The position numbers were made by a program, and so were the translations under genes. DNA of 10,718 nt, taken from NCBI GenBank assembly GCA_964342525.1, contig CAYFGQ010000100.1, positions 1-10,718 on the forward strand, given 5' to 3'. Positions within the stretch are counted from its first letter, which is position 1, and each line of letters opens with the position of its first letter. Below, piece after piece: positions 1 to 5,961 of this stretch. The notes beneath the pieces were generated by a model that was given only the letters and a program-made list of their open reading frames with translations, made no database searches and was not told the origin of the DNA. This DNA is from G963676205 sp964342525 (GTDB taxonomy: Bacteria; Campylobacterota; Campylobacteria; Campylobacterales; Arcobacteraceae).

Positions 1-1
1 T

Positions 2-265
2 TCTGAGAATATGGAATCTACGCTACAACAAGCTACTATAGAATATGTGAATCATGAAAGAGCTGTAAAAATTATCGATGATGATACTTTACAACTATCT
101 AGTATTTATGATTGGTATGGTGTTGATTTTGGTAAAAATGAGAAAGAAGTTATTACAAAAATTGCTAAAGATGCTAATCCTAAATTAGCTTCTTGGTTAA
201 AAGCTAATCCTGAACCAGATATAGAGTATGAATATGATTGGGGATTGAATGATATTTTACAATAA
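2..265 (+). CDS. DUF547 domain protein, C-terminal end (5' truncated by window edge)
   Basis: The frame is open to the left edge (Ser-Glu-Asn precede the first Met at position 11), so that Met is internal and only the last 87 residues are seen. The stretch resembles the C-terminal end of DUF547 (PF04784): an 'EN.E..L..AT..Y.N' helix, then 'LSSIYDWYGVDFG', then the closing 'YEYDWGLND' motif just before the stop. DUF547 proteins are usually exported or lipoprotein-like and have no settled biochemical role. The gene lies directly upstream of the napF promoter on the same strand, with 108 bp between its stop and napF. No hairpin terminator is visible in that gap, so read-through into napF is possible. 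There is no evidence of a role in nitrate reduction. In other epsilonproteobacteria napB commonly sits in this place. Confidence 0.75.
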   Translation, partial: SENMESTLQQATIEYVNHERAVKIIDDDTLQLSSIYDWYGVDFGKNEKEVITKIAKDANPKLASWLKANPEPDIEYEYDWGLNDILQ

Positions 266-303
266 TTACAAAACCATACCACAAATCCTCCAAACTCCAA
301 AAC

Positions 304-352
304 TTGACCTAGGTCAATGAAATAAACCCTAAAATCCGTTAAACTCATATCA
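304..352 (+). promoter_or_regulatory. napF promoter with perfect FNR/Crp-family palindrome
   Basis: A perfect 14-bp palindrome, TTGACCTAGGTCAA (304-317), matches the FNR-family pattern TTGAN6TCAA. Exactly 22 bp downstream is the hexamer TAAACT (340-345), which matches TATAAT at four of six positions including the first, second and last. With these as the -12 to -7 bases, +1 falls at 352, the box centre is at -41.5 and the leader is 22 nt. That is the standard geometry for class II activation by FNR-type proteins. The -10 hexamer alone would be weak, which fits an activator-dependent promoter. The box and spacing are read directly; the regulator and start site are inferred. Confidence 0.75.
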
Positions 353-353
353 A
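340..353 (+). promoter_or_regulatory. Imperfect second FNR-like half-site overlapping the napF -10
   Basis: TAAACTCATATCAA has one good half (ATCAA) and one degenerate half. The 13 bases ACTCATATCAATA (343-355) are identical to 6000-6012, which contain most of the FNR-type box in the other regulatory region of this window. The site covers the predicted -10 and start of the napF transcript, so binding there would be expected to repress rather than activate. It may also be chance similarity in AT-rich DNA. Confidence 0.35.
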
Positions 354-373
354 TAACATTATTTTGGATTAGC

Positions 374-856
374 ATGGAAAGAAGAGAGCTTTTTGGCTCT
401 CTTGCTTCTAGATTTAAGAAGCAAGAGAATACGCCAAACATTATTAGACCACCCTACTTTGAAGATGAGAATGATTTCATTGAAAATTGTGTAGAATGTG
501 ATGCTATGTGTGTGGATGCCTGTTATGAAGAGATAATTAAAATAGGTGAAGATAAAACTCCATTTATAGATTTTAGTGTATCTGGATGTACTTATTGTGA
601 TGATTGTGCTGATGCTTGTGAGCCTGATGTTTTACAGATAGAGCATAAAAAAAATATATCACAAGAGATTGAAATAGATATGTTAAAATGTGTAAGTTGG
701 CATCAGGTTATGTGTTTTTCTTGTAAAGATCCATGTCTTGATAATGCTATAGAATTTTTAGGGATGTTTAGACCTAAGATCGACTTGGACAAATGTACTA
801 GCTGTGGTTTTTGTATAAAATATTGCCCAGCTGAAGCAATAACTCTTAAAGGATAA
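374..856 (+). CDS. napF: NapF, ferredoxin-type accessory protein of periplasmic nitrate reductase
   Basis: A 160-residue cytoplasmic iron-sulfur protein with 16 cysteines in four groups: C39/42/46/50, C72/75/78/82, C106/114/117/121 and C141/144/147/151. The last two are CxxCxxxC and CxxCxxCxxxCP types, enough for up to four [4Fe-4S] clusters. The N-terminus 'MERRELFGSLASRF' is typical of NapF, and the length matches E. coli NapF (about 164 residues). In E. coli, NapF acts in the cytoplasm on the NapA precursor before Tat export, probably in cofactor or cluster loading. Here it opens a cluster with napL and napD, which supports the name. The ribosome site is weak (TGGA about 6 nt before the ATG). 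It begins its own transcription unit behind the FNR-type box at 304-317, rather than following napB. Identification is firm; the exact biochemical role is not settled even in model species. Confidence 0.93.
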   Translation: MERRELFGSLASRFKKQENTPNIIRPPYFEDENDFIENCVECDAMCVDACYEEIIKIGEDKTPFIDFSVSGCTYCDDCADACEPDVLQIEHKKNISQEIEIDMLKCVSWHQVMCFSCKDPCLDNAIEFLGMFRPKIDLDKCTSCGFCIKYCPAEAITLKG

Positions 857-858
857 AA

Positions 859-1116
859 ATGGTTGAATTAACAGCAAATATTGAAGAGGATTATTCTGGT
901 GGATGGTGTATCAGACTAAGGGATACACTTGAAGAGGATGAGATGATGTGTGCAGATTTAACTGTATTTTCAAATAATGTTGAAGAGATGGGTGCTAGAT
1001 ATGGTGGAGAGATCAAAGTGACATGGACTAAAAATAGCGATCTTAGTGAGGAGCACTTTATGGAAGTTCACCAAGAGATGGCTAAAATCCAAGAAGAGTT
1101 AAACGATCAACAATAA
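859..1116 (+). CDS. Uncharacterised small acidic protein in nap operon
   Basis: An 85-residue soluble protein that I do not recognise. It starts 2 nt after the napF stop with AAAGGAT just before the ATG, and ends 21 nt before napL, so it is clearly a member of the operon. It is rich in Glu and Asp, has no signal peptide or membrane segment, and contains two cysteines, in 'GGWCIRLRD' (about residue 17) and 'EMMCADL' (about residue 31). The predicted pattern is two or three beta strands around a helix ('VFSNNVEEMGARYGG' then 'EIKVTWTK'), closed by a charged C-terminal helix ('EEHFMEVHQEMAKIQEEL'). The canonical epsilonproteobacterial order napA-G-H-B-F-L-D has no gene at this position. A cytoplasmic accessory role in NapA maturation, perhaps as a NapF partner, is a guess from position only. 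Confidence 0.8.
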   Translation: MVELTANIEEDYSGGWCIRLRDTLEEDEMMCADLTVFSNNVEEMGARYGGEIKVTWTKNSDLSEEHFMEVHQEMAKIQEELNDQQ

Positions 1117-1137
1117 TAAAATAAATGGATAATTAAA

Positions 1138-2082
1138 ATGAGAATTCTAGTTTTTATTTTTATAAGTATCAACTTTTTATTTGCACTAAAAGATTTAAGT
1201 CCCACTTATACCTTAAAAGCAAGTGGAAATGTACAAGCTCTTTTTTATGAAAAAACTAAGTTATATGCTGCTTCAGATAATGGTGTAGTTGAGATTTTTG
1301 ATACAAATACAAAAGCAAAAATAAAAACCATAAAAATACCAAAGATAAAAGACTTTATGGGTGATATCATCGACCCTAAGGTTTATTCTATCGATAAAAT
1401 AGATAATAAACTACTTATTGTTTCCCAAGGGATGAGAGGATATAGAGATCTTTGGATATATGAAAATGATAAGTTAGAAAAAGCTATCGATATAAAGAAA
1501 AAATACTATATCCAAAAAGCTTCATTTATAAATAAAGATACGATCTTATTAGGCTTACTTAGTAATCAAATGATAGTTTATGATATCGTAAATAAAAAAG
1601 TTTTAAATTCCATTCAAGTTAGTACTTCATCTTTTTCCCATTTTATGATGGATGAAGATAGAGGCTCTTTTGCCACAACTGATGAGAGTGGTATAGTTAG
1701 GGTTTTTTATGCAAATACTTTAACATTAAAAAAAGAGATCCCTAGTAAAAATGTGGACAAGGTCTTTAAACTAGATTTTAAAAAGCATAAAATATTAACA
1801 GCTGGGCAAGATAGAAGAAGTGTATTTTATGATAATAGATCAAGCTATTATTTAGAGTTTGGATTTTTACTTTATTCTTGTGCTTTAAGTGCTGATGCAT
1901 CGATAGGGGCTGTAGCATATAATGAAGAGAATGATATTTTAGTTTTTGATACAAATACTCAAAATAAATTATATAGATTAACAGGTAGTGAAGCTACTTT
2001 AAATGAGATCATTTTTATATCAAAAGATGAGCTATTTTCAAGTAGTGATCACAACAATATACATTTTTGGAAATTAAAATAA
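1138..2082 (+). CDS. napL: NapL, periplasmic beta-propeller accessory protein
   Basis: A 314-residue protein with a Sec signal peptide: hydrophobic core 'ILVFIFISINFLFA' at residues 3-16, with likely cleavage near residue 16-17. The rest is a run of WD40-like repeats of about 40 residues ('...KLYAASDNGVVEIFDTNTK', '...ILVFDTNTQNKLYRL', closing 'ELFSSSDHNNIHFW'), so a periplasmic beta-propeller is expected. NapL is found in nap clusters of Campylobacter, Wolinella and relatives and is thought to support nitrate reductase assembly or activity without being a catalytic subunit. No cofactor-binding motif is visible. The start has only a GGAT sequence 7 nt upstream as ribosome site. It sits between the 85-residue gene and napD, 13 bp before the latter's ATG. 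The name rests on fold, export signal and position, since beta-propellers diverge strongly in sequence. Confidence 0.85.
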   Translation: MRILVFIFISINFLFALKDLSPTYTLKASGNVQALFYEKTKLYAASDNGVVEIFDTNTKAKIKTIKIPKIKDFMGDIIDPKVYSIDKIDNKLLIVSQGMRGYRDLWIYENDKLEKAIDIKKKYYIQKASFINKDTILLGLLSNQMIVYDIVNKKVLNSIQVSTSSFSHFMMDEDRGSFATTDESGIVRVFYANTLTLKKEIPSKNVDKVFKLDFKKHKILTAGQDRRSVFYDNRSSYYLEFGFLLYSCALSADASIGAVAYNEENDILVFDTNTQNKLYRLTGSEATLNEIIFISKDELFSSSDHNNIHFWKLK

Positions 2083-2095
2083 ACAAGGAGTTAGG

Positions 2096-2476
2096 ATGAA
2101 TATTTCAAGTATCGTAGTACAAACATTACCAAAGTTTTTGGATGAAGTTGTAAAAAGCTTAAAAGAGTGTGAGGCATGTGATTATCATATGCATGATGAA
2201 AAGGGTAGAATCATTGTAACTATTGAAGGAAAGGGTGTAAAAGAAGAGCTTCAAAAACTAAGTGTAATTGAAGCTATCCCTCACGTAATAGCAGCAGATA
2301 TGCAAATGGCATATAGTGAAGATGAACTAGCAGAGCATATGGAAGTTTTAGATAATGCGGATGCTGTACCGAAAATGCTAAATGATGATATAGATCTTGA
2401 TAAAGTTGTTTATAGAGGAGATCTAAAGAAAAAGAACCTTGAAGGTTTTGCAGCGGAATTTGATAAGGCAGAGTGA
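2096..2476 (+). CDS. napD: NapD, Tat-signal chaperone for NapA
   Basis: A 126-residue cytoplasmic protein. The N-terminal 80 residues fit NapD (PF03927): an opening 'NISSIVVQTLP' strand, a helix 'FLDEVVKSLKE', then 'CDYHMHDEKGRIIVTIEG', a second helix and 'IPHVIAADMQMAYSED'. NapD binds the twin-arginine signal peptide of the NapA precursor and holds it back until the molybdenum cofactor is inserted. E. coli NapD is 87 residues; this one has an extra C-terminal tail of about 45 charged residues that falls outside the chaperone fold. A strong ribosome site (AAGGAG, 2085-2090) lies 5 nt before the ATG, the best in the operon. The stop codon overlaps the start of the following PAS gene (TGATG), so the two are translationally coupled. 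Confidence 0.93.
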   Translation: MNISSIVVQTLPKFLDEVVKSLKECEACDYHMHDEKGRIIVTIEGKGVKEELQKLSVIEAIPHVIAADMQMAYSEDELAEHMEVLDNADAVPKMLNDDIDLDKVVYRGDLKKKNLEGFAAEFDKAE

Positions 2477-2922
2477 TGCAATTTGATAAGAGTGAATTCT
2501 TTATTGAGACAATAGTCCCTGAAGATGAGTTGATCATCTCAAGAACTAACCTTTCAGGTATAATCACCTATGCAAATGAGACCTTTGCACAAATTAGTGG
2601 TTATGATATAGATGAACTTGTAGGAAGACCCCATAGTATGGTGAGACACCCTGATATGCCAAGTAGTGTATTTAAAGATCTATGGGATAAGCTCTCTAGT
2701 GGAGCTAGATGGTCGGGTTATGTAAAGAACCTTAGAAAAGACACTGGATACTACTGGGTACATGCTACCATAAGTGGAGTATATAAAGATGGAAAACTTG
2801 TAGAATACAAATCCATAAGGGTTCCCATATCAAATGAAGATAAACTAAAATATCAAAAAAAATATGATGAGATGAGAAATATAGATAAGGAGAGGATTAG
2901 GACTGTAGTTTATACAAACTAG
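2476..2922 (+). CDS. Aer/CetB-like stand-alone PAS protein, probable FAD redox sensor
   Basis: A 148-residue protein that is almost entirely one PAS domain of the Aer type. Compared with E. coli Aer as remembered, it can be aligned without gaps over the first 95 residues: 'ITYANETF' near 30-37, 'SGY' 41-43, 'MVRHPDMP' 55-62, Trp70, 'W.G.VKN' 79-85 and 'YYW' 92-94. Arg57, His58 and Asp60, needed for FAD binding in Aer, are at identical positions. There is no membrane segment, HAMP or MCP signalling region, as in the Campylobacter CetB proteins, which signal through a separate transducer. I choose ATG 2476, which overlaps the napD stop (TGATG) and has AAGG upstream; GTG at 2473 is an in-frame alternative adding one residue. 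It is the last gene of the nap operon, so a redox or energy-taxis sensor appears to be made together with nitrate reductase accessory proteins. No obvious membrane partner of CetA type is in the window. Confidence 0.88.
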   Translation: MQFDKSEFFIETIVPEDELIISRTNLSGIITYANETFAQISGYDIDELVGRPHSMVRHPDMPSSVFKDLWDKLSSGARWSGYVKNLRKDTGYYWVHATISGVYKDGKLVEYKSIRVPISNEDKLKYQKKYDEMRNIDKERIRTVVYTN

Positions 2923-3090
2923 TCCCCTCTTTGGGTAATAAACCCCACTTACAAAATCACAATTTACAATATTTAGTGTAATAAAGTTGTAAATTTCTAC
3001 TTAATTCTTATTTTAAATAAGATACAATATTTTTAAGCTAATGTTTCTTATAAAGAAAAAGTTTCTAAACATAATAATAGGGGTTTTATT
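2923..3090 (+). promoter_or_regulatory. Intergenic region with likely promoter of the LOV kinase gene
   Basis: The best -10 is TACAAT at 3023-3028 (five of six matches), giving a start near 3035 and a leader of about 56 nt. Directly upstream, CTTATTTTAAATAAG (3007-3021) is a perfect 15-nt palindrome, centred about 21 bp before the start and so suitably placed for an operator. The leader contains TTTCTT-ATA-AAGAAA (3044-3058), a small AT hairpin. A good ribosome site, AGGGG (3079-3083), lies 7 nt before the ATG. No convincing rho-independent terminator for the upstream operon is present. No TTGAN6TCAA box was found here. Confidence 0.5.
2961..2995. repeat. Inverted repeat upstream of the LOV kinase gene
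   Basis: Perfect 9-bp arms, AATTTACAA (2961-2969) and TTGTAAATT (2987-2995), are separated by 17 bp. The centre lies about 57 bp upstream of the predicted start of the LOV kinase transcript. It could be an operator for a dimeric protein or a weak AT-rich stem at the end of the nap operon transcript; it lacks the GC stem and T-run of a terminator. Confidence 0.4.
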
Positions 3091-4251
3091 ATGGATAAGA
3101 GTGAAGTAAAAGATTTTCTAAAAGATCATTTTTTTGATATTTTTGATCAAGCGGGTAATGGTATCATTATCACAGATCCAAAACAAGAAGATAATCCAAT
3201 CATTTATGTAAATAAAGCCTTTAGTGATATTTTTGAATACAGTTATGAAGAGTCGATTGGCAAAAATTGTCGCTTTTTACAAGCAAGGGATATTGAACAA
3301 AAAAATATCAAACTAGTACGTCAAGCTATTAAAAATCAAAAACAAATACATACCATTTTAAGAAACTATACAAAATCAGGAAAACTTGTCTACAATGAAG
3401 TAAAAATAAGTCCTATTTTTGATGAAGATACAAAAAAAATAAAATTTTTTCTATCTATACATAAAGATATATCAAACCAATTTGAACTTCAAGAGAAACT
3501 AAAAAAAGAGCATGAATCAAACTTAGAACAAGAAAAATTTATACTCAAACAATCAAAACTAGCCTCTATGGGTGAGATGATAGATGCTATAGCTCACCAA
3601 TGGTTAAATCCACTCACCTTGATAAAACTATTTTCCCAAGAGAGTGAGAGATTATTAAAAGAGGACAAAAAACCCTTAAAAAAAGAGAGAATACTCTCAC
3701 ACCATGAAAAACTAATCGTACAAATAGATCATCTTGTAAGCACCCTAAATGAATTTAGATCCTTTTATAGACCAGATGAAGACTCCCAGTGTATTTCAGC
3801 TAAAACAATGATTGAATCCACCCTATTACTTATAAAAGATGATCTACTAAAACATAAAATCCAAACCACTGTAGATGTAAAAGAAGACTTTGAAATTAAG
3901 GTAGTAAAAAACCAATTTAAACATGTGATCTTAAATCTATTCTCAAATTCTAGGGATGCCTTTGAAGAGAAAAATGTAGAGCAAAAAACTATAAATGTAT
4001 TGATTACAGAGGATGAAACACACCATATTATAAAAGTGAGTGATAATGCAGGAGGAATTCCTTCAAATGTGATAGGGAAAATTTTTGAGCCAAACTTCAC
4101 CACAAAATCCAGTGGAAAAGGTAGTGGTGTGGGTCTTTATTTATGTAAACAAATACTAGATAAATTTCATATCATCATAGAGGTATCAAATGAAAATGAT
4201 GGTGCGTGTTTCACCATCAAATATCAAAAAGACCTCCATAAGATATGCTAA
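3091..4251 (+). CDS. LOV-domain sensor histidine kinase (putative blue-light receptor)
   Basis: A 386-residue soluble kinase without membrane segments. Residues about 15-130 form a PAS domain of the LOV class: 'YVNKAF' 39-44, then the hallmark 'GKNCRFLQ' 57-64 with the adduct-forming Cys60, Arg77 in 'VRQAI', and flavin-contacting Asn92 ('NYTKSG') and Asn102. The conserved Gln near the end ('GVQ.DVT' in typical LOV) is His124 here, and the usual 'GP.TD' after FLQ is replaced. A coiled-coil linker (131-155) leads to the phosphorylation box 'MIDAIAHQWLNPL' with His169; most kinases of this type in the phylum have WRQP rather than WLNP. The ATPase domain has an N-box (Asn282, Asn286), 'SDNAGGIP' (Asp318) and the glycine box 342-349. 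The cognate response regulator is not in the window. The gene has its own promoter region and overlaps the end of the convergent gene by 4 bases. Confidence 0.85.
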   Translation: MDKSEVKDFLKDHFFDIFDQAGNGIIITDPKQEDNPIIYVNKAFSDIFEYSYEESIGKNCRFLQARDIEQKNIKLVRQAIKNQKQIHTILRNYTKSGKLVYNEVKISPIFDEDTKKIKFFLSIHKDISNQFELQEKLKKEHESNLEQEKFILKQSKLASMGEMIDAIAHQWLNPLTLIKLFSQESERLLKEDKKPLKKERILSHHEKLIVQIDHLVSTLNEFRSFYRPDEDSQCISAKTMIESTLLLIKDDLLKHKIQTTVDVKEDFEIKVVKNQFKHVILNLFSNSRDAFEEKNVEQKTINVLITEDETHHIIKVSDNAGGIPSNVIGKIFEPNFTTKSSGKGSGVGLYLCKQILDKFHIIIEVSNENDGACFTIKYQKDLHKIC

Positions 4252-5228
4252 GACTTACAGTTTACTAGAAGTTTATCTAGCTCCTCTTTTAGGTTTTGAA
4301 GTTTTTTAGTTGATTTTAAAAGCTCTTCAGAAGATTCTATAACTATATCTTCACTCTTATCAAGTTGAGAGATGATTGTCTTATCATTCATCTCTGTTAT
4401 GATCTCATCAAACTCATTTGTAAGTTCAGATAATTTATCAGAGGCCATCTTTGATTGATCTAGGGCACTTTGAGAATAACTCATAGCTGAATTTACCTTA
4501 TCGATAAAACAGTTGATATTTGTAGCAGCTTCAACAATCTCAGTCTCCCCATCAACTTCTAATGGTTTTATCTCATTTATCTCTGAAGAACTCATAGCTT
4601 TAGAGATATCTAAAAACTCTTGGGCATGGGCTTCTATTGTTTTTAATTTTAAAAAGGCATAGGAGATAAGTAAAAAAATAAAACCTAAGGCAAAATACTG
4701 AAAATATTTTATAAATGTAGTTTTATCTTCAATATGTTTTGTATATAAAGATACAATCATATCCACATTATCTAAAAGCTTATTGTTTGAGTTAGCTATA
4801 TATGAAAATGAACTCTCCATAACTTTAGCATCACCATTTAAATTTGCTTCTTTAAATACTTTTATATTTTGATAAAAAGTTTCCCAAAGAAGTTCTACTT
4901 TAGCTATTTGGGCATTTATCTCATCTGTTGGTGCTTTCGCAATTGATAATAGACTACTTCCATTTTTTAAAGTTTCAACTCCAAATTTAAACTCATTTAC
5001 CGCCACATCAAGCTCTGAAAAATCGTGTTTCTTAGTTTGATATAAATAAAGAACAGATTTAGATATCTTTTGGGTAAGCATACGCTGTTTACCTGCAATA
5101 TTTACTATTGAAGCATCTTTTATATTTTTTTGATTTAAATAGATTGTCACTGAGATCACAAAAAATATACTGATCATCAATGCTGAACCTAAGATTTTTA
5201 TTTTTGTACTAATTTTATTTGATTGCAT
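4248..5228 (-). CDS. Membrane receptor with NarX/PilJ-type nitrate-sensing-like domain, no output domain
   Basis: A 326-residue inner-membrane protein. Membrane helix 1 is at about 10-31 and helix 2 at about 173-193; the periplasmic part between them is a predicted four-helix bundle of the PilJ-N/NarX type (PF13675). Just after helix 1 comes 'NIAGKQRMLTQKISK' (43-57), which corresponds to the P-box of NarX/NarQ; Arg49 aligns with the arginine that contacts nitrate there. The second helix pair has 'LLWETFY' (113-119) and a 'NN.LL..VD..V.LY' stretch. The cytoplasmic part (about 197-326) is only charged coiled coil, with no kinase, no MCP hairpin and no cyclase domain. The start codon overlaps the stop of the upstream Crp/Fnr gene (TAATG, preceded by AGGA), so the two are translationally coupled. 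A nitrate/nitrite receptor acting through a partner protein is inferred; the ligand is unproven, because related P-box-like domains also occur in receptors for other ligands. Confidence 0.82.
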   Translation of the reverse strand: MQSNKISTKIKILGSALMISIFFVISVTIYLNQKNIKDASIVNIAGKQRMLTQKISKSVLYLYQTKKHDFSELDVAVNEFKFGVETLKNGSSLLSIAKAPTDEINAQIAKVELLWETFYQNIKVFKEANLNGDAKVMESSFSYIANSNNKLLDNVDMIVSLYTKHIEDKTTFIKYFQYFALGFIFLLISYAFLKLKTIEAHAQEFLDISKAMSSSEINEIKPLEVDGETEIVEAATNINCFIDKVNSAMSYSQSALDQSKMASDKLSELTNEFDEIITEMNDKTIISQLDKSEDIVIESSEELLKSTKKLQNLKEELDKLLVNCKS

Positions 5229-5893
5229 TATCCTATTCCTAAAAATATGGATTGTAATTCATCTGCATTTAAGATGCTTACAATACCTTTTTCAATACTT
5301 ATTATTTCATTTCTTTGAAGTCTTTTTAAAACCCTTGATAGGGTTTCTGGTTGAATATGAAGCATAAAAGATACTTCTGTTCTTTTTATCTTATTAAACA
5401 TCTCAAGATCATTAAAAAGCATAAAAGCTACTTTTGATGTGGCATCAAATACAAGCTCCCTATTTACGATACATTGAAGTTGTCTATTTTTATTTATGAT
5501 CTCCATTATAAATTTTAAAGTGAGTTCATCTTTTGCTAAAAATTGTTCTTTAAATTTTCCAAAATCTATAGATAAGATTTCACCCTCTTCTATAAACTCA
5601 GCATTTGAAAAACAGTGAATAGTATCACTTTGAAGATTTGATAATTCTGATATCATGGAGTTTTCATACACATAGTATAAAAAGATCTCATTATCAAATT
5701 TATCTACTTTATAAACTTTTATCATCCCTTTAACTAAAAAAAGGAGTTTATTAGTACTTTCACTTTCATAATACAAAATAGATTCTTTTGCATATTTTTT
5801 AGTGGTACTAAATGAAGCTAATTTGTCTAGTTCATCATCACCTAAATGATTAAAAAGACTTATGTTTTTTAAATAGTTTTTTATATTTATCAT
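5228..5893 (-). CDS. Crp/Fnr-family transcription regulator, Nss/DNR-like
   Basis: A 221-residue regulator with an N-terminal cyclic-nucleotide-like beta barrel (about 15-120), a dimer helix (about 120-145) and a C-terminal winged helix (about 150-209). The recognition helix reads 'QPETLSRVLKRL'; Glu183, Ser186 and Arg187 form the E..SR pattern that in FNR reads TTGA half-sites. Only two cysteines exist (94 and 141), so it lacks the four-cysteine cluster of the oxygen sensor FNR. It is therefore closer in style to the NO- or nitrate-responsive members (DNR, NssR, and NssA/B/C of Wolinella). It is the first gene of a two-gene operon with the P-box receptor, joined by a TAATG overlap. A matching TTGATATGAGTCAA box lies at -41.5 of its own predicted promoter, suggesting positive autoregulation. 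Which signal it senses, and whether directly or through the receptor, cannot be read from the sequence. Confidence 0.88.
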   Translation of the reverse strand: MINIKNYLKNISLFNHLGDDELDKLASFSTTKKYAKESILYYESESTNKLLFLVKGMIKVYKVDKFDNEIFLYYVYENSMISELSNLQSDTIHCFSNAEFIEEGEILSIDFGKFKEQFLAKDELTLKFIMEIINKNRQLQCIVNRELVFDATSKVAFMLFNDLEMFNKIKRTEVSFMLHIQPETLSRVLKRLQRNEIISIEKGIVSILNADELQSIFLGIG

Positions 5894-5961
5894 TTTTACT
5901 CTTAATCTAACAGTTATTAAAACACCTAAATCTATTTGTTATAAAAGATTTTGCCATACTA

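Noticed and set aside
106..441. Open frame of 111 codons on the minus strand across the DUF547 gene end and the napF promoter
   Set aside because: It is antisense to two better supported coding regions and the FNR-type box, has no recognisable domain and no convincing ribosome site.
2933..2945. GGGT-AATAA-ACCC hairpin just after the PAS gene stop, a possible terminator
   Set aside because: The stem is only 4 bp and is not followed by a run of T, so it does not meet the usual pattern of a rho-independent terminator.
4222..4247. ATATC...GATAT inverted repeat at the convergent end of the LOV kinase and receptor genes
   Set aside because: Short 5-bp arms with a long loop inside coding sequence; not distinguishable from chance.
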